Positions 1 through 7,654 of a stretch of 39,072 nucleotides of DNA are shown piece by piece. Both the position numbers and the translations under genes were made by a program. A model generated the notes under the pieces. It had not been told where the DNA came from and ran no database searches. It worked only from the letters and a program-made list of their open reading frames with translations. The stretch is from Comamonadaceae bacterium. GTDB taxonomy: Bacteria > Pseudomonadota > Gammaproteobacteria > Burkholderiales > Burkholderiaceae_C. Every line of letters starts with the position of its first letter. The stretch's first letter is position 1. The stretch lies in NCBI GenBank assembly GCA_025356545.1, contig JANXSU010000040.1:1-39072 (forward strand), read 5' to 3'.

Positions 1-1491
1 GGCATGACGCGCGACATCGAGCGCGGCACGCGCGCCGTGCACTCGCTCATCTCTTACTCGCTCTACAGCATCGTGCCGACATTGATCGAGATCACGCTGG
101 TGCTCACGCTCTTGGCCGTGAAGTTTGATGTGTGGTTTGCCTGGATCACGCTGATCGCCCTGGCCTGCTACATCACCTTCACCGTCACCATCACCGAATG
201 GCGCACGCACTTTCGGCGCAAAATGAATGAGCTGGACTCCACCGCGCACAGCCGGGCCATTGATTCGCTGCTCAATTACGAAACCGTCAAATACTTCAAC
301 AACGAGGCGTTTGAAGCGCGCCGCTATGATGAAAACCTGGAGAGCTACCGCCGCGCCGCCGTCAAGAGCCAGACCACCTTGAGCCTGCTCAACACCGGCC
401 AGCAGCTCATCATCGCCATTGGCCTGGTCGCCATGCTGTGGCGCGCTACGCTGGGCGTGGTGGAGGGGCGCATGACGCTGGGCGACTTGGTGATGATCAA
501 CGCCTTCATGATTCAGCTCTATATTCCGCTGGGTTTTTTGGGTGTGATCTACCGCGAGATCAAGCAAAGCCTGACCGACCTGGACAAGATGTTCACCCTG
601 ATGGAGAAAGAGCGGGAGGTGGCCGATGCGCCGGGTGCTTTACCGCTCGTGATTCAGTCGCATAAGACCGTTCGCCCTGAGCTTGTCGAAGGGCTTCGAC
701 AGGCTCAGCACCAACGGAATGTGAAGCTCGCGGTCGAGGAAGGGGCCACGGTGCGCTTTGAGAACGTCAGCTTTGCCTACGACACCCAAGACGGCCGCCC
801 CATCCTGCACCACATCAGCTTTGAGATTCCAGCGGGCAAGACGGTGGCCGTGGTTGGGCCATCGGGTGCGGGCAAGTCCACGCTGGCGCGACTGCTGTAT
901 CGCTTCTATGACGTGAGCAACCCGGCTGAGGGCGGGCGCATCACCATCGCTGGTCAAGACATCTGCCAGGTCACGCAGGCTTCGGTGCGTCAGGCCATTG
1001 GCATCGTGCCGCAGGACACGGTTTTGTTCAACGACACGGTGGAATACAACATCGCCTATGGCCGCCCCGGGGCTAGTCGGGCTGAGGTGGAAGAGGCTGC
1101 CAAGTCAGCGCACATTCACAGCTTTATCAGCGCCACCCCCAAAGCTTATGACACCATGGTGGGTGAGCGTGGCCTAAAACTCTCAGGCGGCGAGAAGCAG
1201 CGCGTAGCCATTGCCCGCACGTTGCTTAAAAATCCCCCCATCCTGATTTTTGACGAAGCCACCTCCGCACTGGATTCGGCCAATGAGCGCGCTATTCAGG
1301 CCGAGCTGCAAAGCGTGGCGGTCAACAAAACTACGCTGGTGATTGCGCACCGCCTGTCCACGGTGGTGGATGCGCATGAAATTTTGGTGATGGAGGCAGG
1401 GCGCATTGTGGAGCACGGCACGCACGCCGAGTTGTTGGCGCTGGGCGGGGTTTATTCACGCATGTGGGCTTTGCAGCAAAACGCGGAATAA
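1..1491 (+). CDS. Atm1/HMT1-type ABC exporter, permease-ATPase fusion (5' partial)
   Basis: The gene is open at the left edge, so the N-terminus and first membrane helices are missing; the Met at base 4 is internal. The visible part has the end of the six-helix ABC membrane domain (with SRDIERGT-like TRDIERGT and NYETVKYFNNE, typical of the Atm1/ABCB7 group), then a nucleotide-binding domain with Walker A GPSGAGKST (about residue 286 of the visible part), signature LSGGEKQR (about 394), Walker B ILIFDEATSAL and an H-loop in IAHRLST. Family members are inner-membrane homodimers that export glutathione-linked sulfur, iron-sulfur precursors or metal-thiol conjugates; the substrate here is not known. 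The linker between the two domains (about residues 216-245) is lengthened by an in-frame copy of a dispersed inverted repeat (669-717). The gene ends with TAA and a 117-base gap precedes gltI. Confidence 0.93.
   Translation, partial: GMTRDIERGTRAVHSLISYSLYSIVPTLIEITLVLTLLAVKFDVWFAWITLIALACYITFTVTITEWRTHFRRKMNELDSTAHSRAIDSLLNYETVKYFNNEAFEARRYDENLESYRRAAVKSQTTLSLLNTGQQLIIAIGLVAMLWRATLGVVEGRMTLGDLVMINAFMIQLYIPLGFLGVIYREIKQSLTDLDKMFTLMEKEREVADAPGALPLVIQSHKTVRPELVEGLRQAQHQRNVKLAVEEGATVRFENVSFAYDTQDGRPILHHISFEIPAGKTVAVVGPSGAGKSTLARLLYRFYDVSNPAEGGRITIAGQDICQVTQASVRQAIGIVPQDTVLFNDTVEYNIAYGRPGASRAEVEEAAKSAHIHSFISATPKAYDTMVGERGLKLSGGEKQRVAIARTLLKNPPILIFDEATSALDSANERAIQAELQSVAVNKTTLVIAHRLSTVVDAHEILVMEAGRIVEHGTHAELLALGGVYSRMWALQQNAE
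669..717 (+). repeat. GTTCGCCCTGAGC inverted repeat, copy 1, inside ABC exporter gene
   Basis: The left arm CGTTCGCCCTGAGCTTGTCG (669-688, continuing to 691) faces an imperfect right arm CTTCGACAGGCTCAG (694-708) with a loop of only 2 bases. The same left arm recurs exactly at 5890 and 22117. The copy is read in frame as VRPELVEGLRQAQ in the linker between membrane domain and ATPase. Confidence 0.9.
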
Positions 1492-1608
1492 AGTTCTCCA
1501 GACGCGCTTATTGGCCACTGCTAGAAATAAACCCCTATACAGTTGATGCTCGAGTTGAGCTAAGCTTTTGCCTTTTGTCGCAAGACGTTACTTCAAATAG
1601 GAGATCGT

Positions 1609-2508
1609 ATGAAAAAGCATTTGCTGGTACTTGCCATTGTGGCTCTCACGACCGGTGGCGCTTTCGCGCAGGCCAACGACACCCTTGCTAAGGTAAAAGC
1701 TTCTGGCAGCATCACCATGGGTGTACGTGACTCCTCGGGTGCGCTGTCCTATACTTTGGGTGAGGGCAAGTACGCAGGCTTTCACGTGGAGTTGTGCCAG
1801 CGCATCGTGGCCAATGTGGAAAAAGCCGTTGGTAAAAAACTGGAAGTGAAGTACCAATCTGTCACCTCGCAAAACCGCCTTCCGCTCACGCAAAACGGAA
1901 CGGTGGATATTGAGTGCGGTTCCACAACCAATAACGCTACACGGCAAAAAGATGTGGCGTTTGCAGTGACCACCTTTGTAGAAGAGGTGCGCATCGTGGT
2001 CAAGGCCAACTCCGGCATTACCTCCATTGTTCAGCTTAACGGTAAAAACGTGGCTACCACCACGGGCACAACTTCAGTGCAAACCCTGCGCAAGAACGAG
2101 CGTGCCAATGGCATCGACTTCAAGGAGGTCTATGGCAAAGACCACGCTGACAGCTTCTTGCTGCTTGAATCAGGCCGTGCCGAAGCTTTTGTCATGGATG
2201 GCTCCATCCTGGCAGGCAATATCGCTAATGCCAAAAACCCGGCTGACTTCAAAATTGTCGGTGAAGTGTTGTCGGTGGAGCCCATCGCTATCATGCTGCG
2301 CAAGGATGACCCGACTTTCAAGAAGGTGGCGGACGATACGTTGAAAGACCTGATGAAATCCGGCGAGATGGCCAAGCTCTACGACAAGTGGTTCGTGCAA
2401 CCCATCCCGCCGAAAAACGTCAAAGTGGGTCTGGCAGTGAGTGAGAGCACCAAGGCCGCATGGGCCATGCCGAACGACAAACCGATGGAAGATTACGCCA
2501 AGAAGTAA
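1609..2508 (+). CDS. gltI: Amino-acid ABC transporter substrate-binding protein, GltI-like
   Basis: Periplasmic solute receptor of 299 aa, family 3 (glutamate/aspartate/polar amino acids), delivering its ligand to the permease encoded just downstream. The N-terminus MKKHLLVLAIVALTTGGAFA is a signal peptide cleaved near AFA-QA. The body has the two-lobe SBP_bac_3 pattern: ITMGVRDSSGALSY, then GFHVELCQRIV, then DIECGSTTNNATRQKDVAF, where the family binds the ligand amino and carboxyl groups, and VMDGSILAGNIA in the second lobe. Length and motifs fit E. coli GltI (about 302 aa). Start is ATG 1609 behind TAGGAGA (1596-1602). It is the first gene of gltIJKL; the 112-base gap to gltJ carries two hairpins. 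Exact substrate (Glu, Asp, Asn or Gln) is inferred, not shown. Confidence 0.93.
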   Translation: MKKHLLVLAIVALTTGGAFAQANDTLAKVKASGSITMGVRDSSGALSYTLGEGKYAGFHVELCQRIVANVEKAVGKKLEVKYQSVTSQNRLPLTQNGTVDIECGSTTNNATRQKDVAFAVTTFVEEVRIVVKANSGITSIVQLNGKNVATTTGTTSVQTLRKNERANGIDFKEVYGKDHADSFLLLESGRAEAFVMDGSILAGNIANAKNPADFKIVGEVLSVEPIAIMLRKDDPTFKKVADDTLKDLMKSGEMAKLYDKWFVQPIPPKNVKVGLAVSESTKAAWAMPNDKPMEDYAKK

Positions 2509-2521
2509 TCGCGCCCACGGA

Positions 2522-2578
2522 ATTCCCGCTTTGGCGGGAAACCGAAGTTTTAGCGGAGACTAACTTGTATTCAAGTTA
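2522..2578 (+). promoter_or_regulatory. Two stem-loops between gltI and gltJ
   Basis: Hairpin 1 is TTCCCGC (2523-2529)/GCGGGAA (2534-2540), a 7-bp stem with loop TTTG. Hairpin 2 is TAACTTG (2561-2567)/CAAGTTA (2572-2578), a 7-bp stem with loop TATT. Neither is followed by a T-run, so a strong terminator is unlikely. Such stems after a binding-protein gene commonly stabilise its mRNA or attenuate read-through, so the receptor is made in excess of permease; that role is inferred here. The first stem also fits a dRS3-like repeat (ATTCCC, 8 bases, GGGAAA). Confidence 0.5.
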
Positions 2579-2620
2579 TGTTGCAGTTAATGACATGGCT
2601 TTGAACTTATAGGTGCACTC

Positions 2621-3343
2621 ATGACGTGGGACTGGCAGGTATTTCTTAACGACGACGGTAGCGGGCGCACTTATCTTCAGTGGATGATTGATGCTTGGGG
2701 CTGGACGCTCACCGTGGCGGCTAGCTCCTGGGTGGTGGCTGTGCTCATTGGTGCTTTGATGGGCACGCTGCGCACCGTGCCCAACAGCCCGGCGTTGGCC
2801 CGTCTGGCCACAATCTGGGTTGAGTTGTTCCGTAACATTCCGCTGCTGGTGCAGGTTTTTCTCTGGTATTTCGTGGTGCCCAAGATGTTCCCTGCCTTCC
2901 AGCATGTGCCTAGTCTGGTGCTGGTTGTGTTTGCCTTGGGCTTCTTCACTTCGGCCCGCATTGCCGAGCAGGTGCGTGCGGGCATTCAAGCCTTACCTAA
3001 AGGCCAGCGCTATGCGGGCATGGCCTTAGGTCTGACGACGGCTCAAACCTATCGCTATGTGATTTTGTCAATGGCGTTTCGCATCATCCTGCCGCCCCTG
3101 ACTAGCGAGTCAATGAACCTTCTTAAGAACTCTTCGGTGGCGTTTGCCGTGTCGATTGCCGAGCTCACCATGTTTGCCATGCAGGCGCAGGAAGAGACCT
3201 CGCGCGGTGTGGAGGTGTACTTGGCGGTCACCGCCCTCTACGCGCTGTCGGCCTTTGCAGTAAACCGAGCTTTCGCCTTGATTGAGAAGAAGGCGGCCAT
3301 CCCCGGCTTTATCGTTGCGGGTGGCACAGGGGGAGGGCATTAG
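2621..3343 (+). CDS. gltJ: Amino-acid ABC transporter permease, GltJ-like
   Basis: Inner-membrane permease subunit, 240 aa, HisMQ/GltJ family. After a short N-terminus (MTWDWQVFLNDD, typical of GltJ) come about five hydrophobic helices. The EAA loop that contacts the ATPase is visible as EQVRAGIQALPKGQRYAGMA with the conserved alanine/glycine spacing, followed by LPPLTSESMNLLKNSS. E. coli GltJ is about 246 aa, so this is full length. Start is ATG 2621 with AGGTG (2611-2615) upstream. It ends one base before the gltK start, so the two permeases are probably translated together and form the transmembrane heterodimer. Confidence 0.93.
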   Translation: MTWDWQVFLNDDGSGRTYLQWMIDAWGWTLTVAASSWVVAVLIGALMGTLRTVPNSPALARLATIWVELFRNIPLLVQVFLWYFVVPKMFPAFQHVPSLVLVVFALGFFTSARIAEQVRAGIQALPKGQRYAGMALGLTTAQTYRYVILSMAFRIILPPLTSESMNLLKNSSVAFAVSIAELTMFAMQAQEETSRGVEVYLAVTALYALSAFAVNRAFALIEKKAAIPGFIVAGGTGGGH

Positions 3344-3344
3344 C

Positions 3345-4010
3345 ATGGGCTTAGACCTTACCTTCCTGGATTGGGACATCCTGCGCAAATTTGTGTTGGG
3401 CGGTTTATGGTTCAGCCTGCAATTGACGCTGGTGGCCACGCTGGGCGGCATCCTTTTCGGCACTCTGCTCGCACTCATGCGGCTGTCGGGCAAGCCAGTG
3501 CTGATGTTGCCCGCCACTTTCTACGTCAACGGCATGCGCTCCGTGCCGCTGGTGATGGTGATCTTGTGGTTCTTCTTGCTCATCCCATTCATGATCGGCC
3601 GACCGATAGGTGCTGAGCTGTCGGCCTTCATCACCTTTATCGCGTTTGAGGCGGCGTATTTCAGCGAGATCATGCGGGCTGGCATTCAGTCCATTCCGCG
3701 TGGCCAGGTGTTTGCCGGTCAAGCACTGGGCATGAGCTACGGTCAGAACATGCGTTTGGTGGTGTTGCCGCAGGCCTTTCGCAATATGCTGCCGGTGCTG
3801 TTGACGCAGACCATCATCCTGTTTCAGGACACTTCGCTGGTGTATGCCATTGGCGCGTATGACTTGCTCAAAGGCTTCACCACGGCGGGCAAGATTTATG
3901 GGCGTCCAGAAGAGGCCTATTTGCTGGCTGCGGTCGTTTATTTTGTGATTTGTTTTGGCTTGTCTTGGTTTGTCAAAAAACTGCAAGCTCGCATTGCCAT
4001 TATTCGCTGA
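3345..4010 (+). CDS. gltK: Amino-acid ABC transporter permease, GltK-like
   Basis: Second permease subunit, 221 aa, partner of GltJ in the inner membrane. The reading frame is open upstream to 3282, but the start is placed at ATG 3345 because GGGGGAGG (3330-3337) lies just before it, it follows the gltJ stop by one base, and the product MGLDLTFLDWD then matches GltK length (E. coli 224 aa). The EAA loop is visible as AAYFSEIMRAGIQSIPRGQ, then GQALGMSYGQ and LPQAFRNMLP. The C-terminal FTTAGKIYGRPEEAYLLAAV segment is typical of the family. A 9-base gap separates it from gltL. Confidence 0.93.
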   Translation: MGLDLTFLDWDILRKFVLGGLWFSLQLTLVATLGGILFGTLLALMRLSGKPVLMLPATFYVNGMRSVPLVMVILWFFLLIPFMIGRPIGAELSAFITFIAFEAAYFSEIMRAGIQSIPRGQVFAGQALGMSYGQNMRLVVLPQAFRNMLPVLLTQTIILFQDTSLVYAIGAYDLLKGFTTAGKIYGRPEEAYLLAAVVYFVICFGLSWFVKKLQARIAIIR

Positions 4011-4019
4011 GGTTGTTCC

Positions 4020-4757
4020 ATGATTGAAATCAAAAATGTATCCAAATGGTATGGCCCTGTTCAAGTATTGAACGAGTGCTCAGTCGATATTGACAAAGGT
4101 GATGTGGTCGTGGTTTGCGGGCCATCGGGTTCGGGCAAGTCCACACTCATCAAAACCGTCAACGGACTTGAGCCGATCCAAAAGGGTGAGATCTGGGTCG
4201 ATGGCGTTAACCTATATTCCCCCAACACCGACTTGCCCAAGCTGCGCGCCCGCGTCGGTATGGTGTTTCAAAGCTTCGAGCTGTTTCCGCATTTGTCGGT
4301 TACCGAAAATTTGACGCTGGCCCAAGTCAAGGTGCTGGGCCGTAGCCCTGATGAAGCCAAAACGCGTGGCCTCAAGATGCTGGACCGCGTGGGCTTGATG
4401 GTGCATAAGGATAAGTTCCCCGGTCAGCTCTCAGGTGGCCAACAGCAGCGCGTGGCTATTGCCCGCGCCCTGTCCATGGATCCGATGGTGATGCTGTTCG
4501 ACGAGCCCACCTCCGCTTTAGACCCTGAGATGGTAGGTGAGGTGTTGGACGTGATGGTGAAGCTTGCAGGCGAGGGCATGACCATGATGGTGGTTACGCA
4601 CGAAATGGGCTTTGCACGTAAAGTCGCTAATCGCGTCATCTTCATCGACGTCGGAGGGCGAATTTTGGAGGATTGTGCCAAGGATGAGTTCTTTGGACAT
4701 CCTGAGAATCGTCAGCCAAGGACCAAAGACTTTCTCGACAAGATTCTGGGTCATTGA
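4020..4757 (+). CDS. gltL: Amino-acid ABC transporter ATP-binding protein, GltL-like
   Basis: Cytoplasmic ATPase of the importer, 245 aa. Walker A is GPSGSGKST (about residues 38-46), the Q-loop is in [11 protein letters not shown], the signature is [15 protein letters not shown], Walker B is [14 protein letters not shown] and the switch histidine is in VVTHEMGFA, all intact and canonical for the GlnQ/GltL family. The start is ATG 4020 with GAGG (4009-4012) overlapping the gltK stop. It closes the gltIJKL operon; there is no obvious terminator between it and pyrC, 79 bases further on. Confidence 0.94.
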   Translation: MIEIKNVSKWYGPVQVLNECSVDIDKGDVVVVCGPSGSGKSTLIKTVNGLEPIQKGEIWVDGVNLYSPNTDLPKLRARVGMVFQSFELFPHLSVTENLTLAQVKVLGRSPDEAKTRGLKMLDRVGLMVHKDKFPGQLSGGQQQRVAIARALSMDPMVMLFDEPTSALDPEMVGEVLDVMVKLAGEGMTMMVVTHEMGFARKVANRVIFIDVGGRILEDCAKDEFFGHPENRQPRTKDFLDKILGH

Positions 4758-4824
4758 GCTTGAATTTTGTGGCAAACGCGCATCGGCGTGACGTCTGCCA
4801 CCGAACAGTGAAGGTGACTTTTGG

Positions 4825-4836
4825 GACAATAGTGGC
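4825..4836 (+). promoter_or_regulatory. -10-like element directly in front of pyrC (possible leaderless start)
   Basis: GACAAT (4825-4830) ends 6 bases before the pyrC ATG, and there is no Shine-Dalgarno sequence at the usual spacing. If this is the -10 box, transcription would begin at or next to the start codon. The -35 region is poor. Similar arrangements precede dapF, rlmI and the MBL hydrolase. Confidence 0.35.
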
Positions 4837-5880
4837 ATGACACAAAACCCCATCACCGAATTCACCTTCATCCGCCCCGACGACTGGCACCTGCATGTGC
4901 GCGATGGCGACGCGCTGCATACCGTGGTGCCGCACACGGCTGCACAATTCGGTCGTGCCATCATCATGCCCAACCTCAAGCCCCCCGTTACCACGGCGGC
5001 GCAGGCGCTGGCTTACCGTGATCGCATTCGTGCGGCCGTTCCCGCCGGCTTGAAGTTTGAGCCCTTGATGACGCTTTACCTCACCGACCTGTTGCCGCCC
5101 GATGAAATCAAACGCGCCAAAGATGCAGGTGTAGTTGCTCTTAAGCTCTACCCGGCCGGTGCCACCACCAACAGCGACGCCGGCGTCACCGACCTGCGCA
5201 AGACCTATAAGACGCTCGAAGCCATGCAACGCGAAGGTCTGTTGCTCCTGGTGCACGGTGAGGTGACCTCACCCGACATCGACCTGTTTGACCGCGAGGC
5301 CGTGTTCATTGACACCCAGCTCATTCCCCTGCGCCGTGATTTTCCTGAGCTGAAAATTGTGTTCGAGCACATCACCACCCAAGAAGCGGCCCACTATGTG
5401 CGTGATGCCGACCGCTTCACAGCCGCCACCGTCACCGCGCATCATTTGCTGTACAACCGCAACGCCATCTTCACTGGCGGCATTCGCCCGCACTACTACT
5501 GTTTGCCCGTGCTCAAGCGTGAAAAGCACCGCCAAGCTCTGGTTGTGGCATCAACTAGCGGTAGCTCGAAGTTTTTCCTGGGCACAGACAGTGCGCCCCA
5601 CCCTGCCCACCTCAAAGAGCACGCCACGGGTTGCGCCGGTTGCTACACCGCACATGCGGCCATCGAAATGTACGCCGAGGCCTTTGACGCGGCAGGGACA
5701 CTGAACCGACTTGAAGCATTTGCCAGTTTCAACGGAGCAGACTTCTATGGCCTGCCGCGCAACACGGACACCATCACGTTACGCCGCGAGTCCTGGACGC
5801 CGCCCGAAAGCTTTGCCTTCGGTGATGCCCAACTCAAACCTCTGCGTTCAGGTGACGCATTGCCGTGGCGCATGGTTTAG
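4837..5880 (+). CDS. pyrC: Dihydroorotase, class II
   Basis: Catalyses reversible cyclisation of N-carbamoyl-L-aspartate to dihydroorotate, step three of pyrimidine synthesis, in the cytoplasm. The product is 347 aa, the normal size for the E. coli-type enzyme (348 aa). Metal ligands are visible: HLHVR at residues 18-22, the lysine that becomes carboxylated at K103 in [17 protein letters not shown] in LLVHGE, H in FEHITT, and the catalytic aspartate in LGTDSAPH. The substrate-binding [16 protein letters not shown] segment is intact. The start ATG 4837 fits the family N-terminus. It lies 79 bases after gltL and is followed by a long inverted repeat and the DUF3025 gene. Confidence 0.96.
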   Translation: MTQNPITEFTFIRPDDWHLHVRDGDALHTVVPHTAAQFGRAIIMPNLKPPVTTAAQALAYRDRIRAAVPAGLKFEPLMTLYLTDLLPPDEIKRAKDAGVVALKLYPAGATTNSDAGVTDLRKTYKTLEAMQREGLLLLVHGEVTSPDIDLFDREAVFIDTQLIPLRRDFPELKIVFEHITTQEAAHYVRDADRFTAATVTAHHLLYNRNAIFTGGIRPHYYCLPVLKREKHRQALVVASTSGSSKFFLGTDSAPHPAHLKEHATGCAGCYTAHAAIEMYAEAFDAAGTLNRLEAFASFNGADFYGLPRNTDTITLRRESWTPPESFAFGDAQLKPLRSGDALPWRMV

Positions 5881-5889
5881 AGAAAACCT

Positions 5890-5945
5890 CGTTCGCCCTG
5901 AGCTTGTCGAAGCCTAGTAATCCTTCGACAAGCTCAGGGCGAACG
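5890..5945. repeat. GTTCGCCCTGAGC inverted repeat, copy 2, perfect palindrome between pyrC and DUF3025
   Basis: Arms 5890-5912 and 5923-5945 are perfect 23-base reverse complements around a 10-base loop (5913-5922). It starts 10 bases after the pyrC stop. As RNA it would be a very stable hairpin; no T-run follows on either side. Being the most complete of the three copies, it is the best model of the element. Confidence 0.95.
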
Positions 5946-5951
5946 GAATTC

Positions 5952-6698
5952 GTGGCTATCGACTGGTCTGCCCCTTGGCTGGCATATTGCCGTGAGATTG
6001 GTGAGCCACTAGCGCAGCAAGTTGCCGCAGGGCAGTCGGTGCGTGAGGTCTTAAACGACACAAACCTGTCGCCGGTTCGTTTTGTTGAGCAGAGCGACTT
6101 GCCCGAGGGCATGGCTTACGAGCAGTTCATTTTTGAAAGCGGCAGCGTGCCCACCCGCGACAACCTGCATGACTTCTTCAACAGCCTGTGCTGGGTGCAT
6201 TTTCCGCAGACCAAACGGCGGCTCAATGTTTTGCAGGCCGAGCAGATTGCTAGCGCAGGCATCCAAGCTGTGCGCGGGCCGGTGCGCGACGCGCTGACCT
6301 TGTTCGATGAAAACGCCGCTCTGTTGCACGCGCCCGATGCCCTGTGGACTGCGCTGATCGCGCGCGACTGGCAAAGCCTATTTATCGACTTGCGCCCGTT
6401 GTGGGCTCAGGCGCAACTCGTGCTGTTTGGTCACGCGTTACTGGAGAAGCTGGTTTCACCAAGAAAAGCGATCACAGCCCATGTATACCGTGCACAAACA
6501 GCTACTGATTCGATAGCAATTCTTGATGCTTGGTTGGCGCAGGACATGAATGTCGAGAAGATTGCCAGCAAGCCGTTTGCCCCTCTGCCCATCTTGGGGG
6601 TTCCGCACTGGTGGGCGGCCAATCAAGATCCGTTGTTTTATGTCGATCCCCAAGTTTTTCGTGCACCGCGATTCGACGTTGTACCTCTCGCAAAATGA
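5952..6698 (+). CDS. DUF3025 family protein
   Basis: About 248 aa from GTG 5952. The frame is open back to an ATG at 5865 inside pyrC, but that would translate the whole inverted repeat (5890-5945) as N-terminus, so GTG 5952 with a weak CGGAA ahead is preferred; this is uncertain. Family features are clear: YEQFIFESGSVPTRDNLHDF, LCWVHFPQTKRRLN, then RDALTLFDENAALL and FGHALLEKLVSPRKAITAH. DUF3025 proteins are common in beta- and gammaproteobacteria and have no established function. The histidines and acidic residues in NLHDFFN and TLFDENA could be catalytic, but that is speculation. A GCTAC/ATAGC repeat copy (6501-6517) is read in frame at about residues 184-189. Confidence 0.85.
   Translation: MAIDWSAPWLAYCREIGEPLAQQVAAGQSVREVLNDTNLSPVRFVEQSDLPEGMAYEQFIFESGSVPTRDNLHDFFNSLCWVHFPQTKRRLNVLQAEQIASAGIQAVRGPVRDALTLFDENAALLHAPDALWTALIARDWQSLFIDLRPLWAQAQLVLFGHALLEKLVSPRKAITAHVYRAQTATDSIAILDAWLAQDMNVEKIASKPFAPLPILGVPHWWAANQDPLFYVDPQVFRAPRFDVVPLAK
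6501..6517 (+). repeat. GCTAT/ATAGC element, copy in DUF3025 gene
   Basis: GCTACTGATTCGATAGC has the GCTAC...ATAGC stem and 7-base loop seen at 18614 and 29771. The downstream part is diverged. It is read in frame in the sequence TATDSIAIL. Confidence 0.6.
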
Positions 6699-6771
6699 CG
6701 TGTAATATTCACCTTTCTGGGGAAAAGGGCGTGCTCGATGGCCTTGTTTGCCTTTGATTAGGAGATGTGAA

Positions 6772-7647
6772 ATGAAACGAATCATTCTGTTTGTGCTGAC
6801 CAATCTGGCTGTGGTGCTGGTATTGGGCTTGGTTGCTAATTTGCTGGGCGTCAACCGTTACCTCACCGCCAATGGGTTGAACCTGTCGGCCTTGCTGGGC
6901 TATGCCCTCATCATGGGGTTTGGCGGCGCGTTGATTTCCCTACTCATCAGTAAGCCGGTGGCTAAGTGGAGTTGCGGAGTGCGTCTGATTGCGCAACCGC
7001 AATCCGCTGACGAAGCCTGGATCGTGGAGACGGTTCGCCGCCTAGCTGACAAGGCCTGCATCGGCATGCCCGAGGTTGGTATTTTTGAAGGCGAGCCCAA
7101 TGCCTTTGCTACGGGAGCCTTTAAAAATTCCGCGCTGGTAGCTGTGTCCACGGGCCTGCTTGCGGGCATGACGCGTGAAGAGGTGGAGGCTGTCATCGGC
7201 CACGAGATCGCCCACGTCGCCAATGGCGACATGGTGACCATGGCGTTGATTCAGGGCGTTATGAACACCTTTGTGGTTTTTCTCAGCCGCGTTATCGGTT
7301 ATGCGGTGGACAGCTTTTTGCGCAAAGGTGACAACCGCGACAGTGGCCCTGGCATCGGCTACATGGTCACTACTTTTGTGCTGGACATTTTGCTGGGTTT
7401 TTTGGCCGCCATCGTGGTGGCCTGGTTCAGCCGCCAGCGTGAGTTTCGTGCTGATGCCGGGTCAGCTCACCTCTTAGGCCGGAGTCAACCCATGGTCAAT
7501 GCGCTGACCCGCCTGGGCGGATTGCATCCGGCAGAGCTGCCCAAGAGCATGGCAGCCATGGGCATTGCGGGCGGCATCGGTCAATGGTTCTCGACACACC
7601 CTCCTATTGAAGACCGCATAGCTGCACTTCAACATACGCCGCGCTGA
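6772..7647 (+). CDS. htpX: Membrane-bound zinc metalloprotease HtpX
   Basis: Inner-membrane M48 family endopeptidase that degrades damaged membrane proteins, 291 aa. The zinc site HEIAH is at residues 144-148, with the third ligand E224 in [13 protein letters not shown]. Two N-terminal helices ([17 protein letters not shown] and [19 protein letters not shown]) and two more around 165-215 match E. coli HtpX (293 aa). The conserved [21 protein letters not shown] stretch precedes the active site, and [14 protein letters not shown] closes the protein. Start is ATG 6772, since TTAGGAGA (6758-6765) stands at correct distance; an upstream in-frame Met at 6748 lacks one. The stop is followed within 7 bases by the GGDEF-EAL gene. 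Confidence 0.96.
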   Translation: MKRIILFVLTNLAVVLVLGLVANLLGVNRYLTANGLNLSALLGYALIMGFGGALISLLISKPVAKWSCGVRLIAQPQSADEAWIVETVRRLADKACIGMPEVGIFEGEPNAFATGAFKNSALVAVSTGLLAGMTREEVEAVIGHEIAHVANGDMVTMALIQGVMNTFVVFLSRVIGYAVDSFLRKGDNRDSGPGIGYMVTTFVLDILLGFLAAIVVAWFSRQREFRADAGSAHLLGRSQPMVNALTRLGGLHPAELPKSMAAMGIAGGIGQWFSTHPPIEDRIAALQHTPR

Positions 7648-7654
7648 GTTGAGC

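Noticed and set aside
3405-4064. 219-codon minus-strand frame opposite gltK
   Set aside because: Shadow of an intact permease gene; no start signal.
5890-5945. Perfect palindrome after pyrC as a Rho-independent terminator
   Set aside because: The stem is strong but has no T-run on either strand, and the same arm occurs within genes, so it is better called a dispersed repeat.
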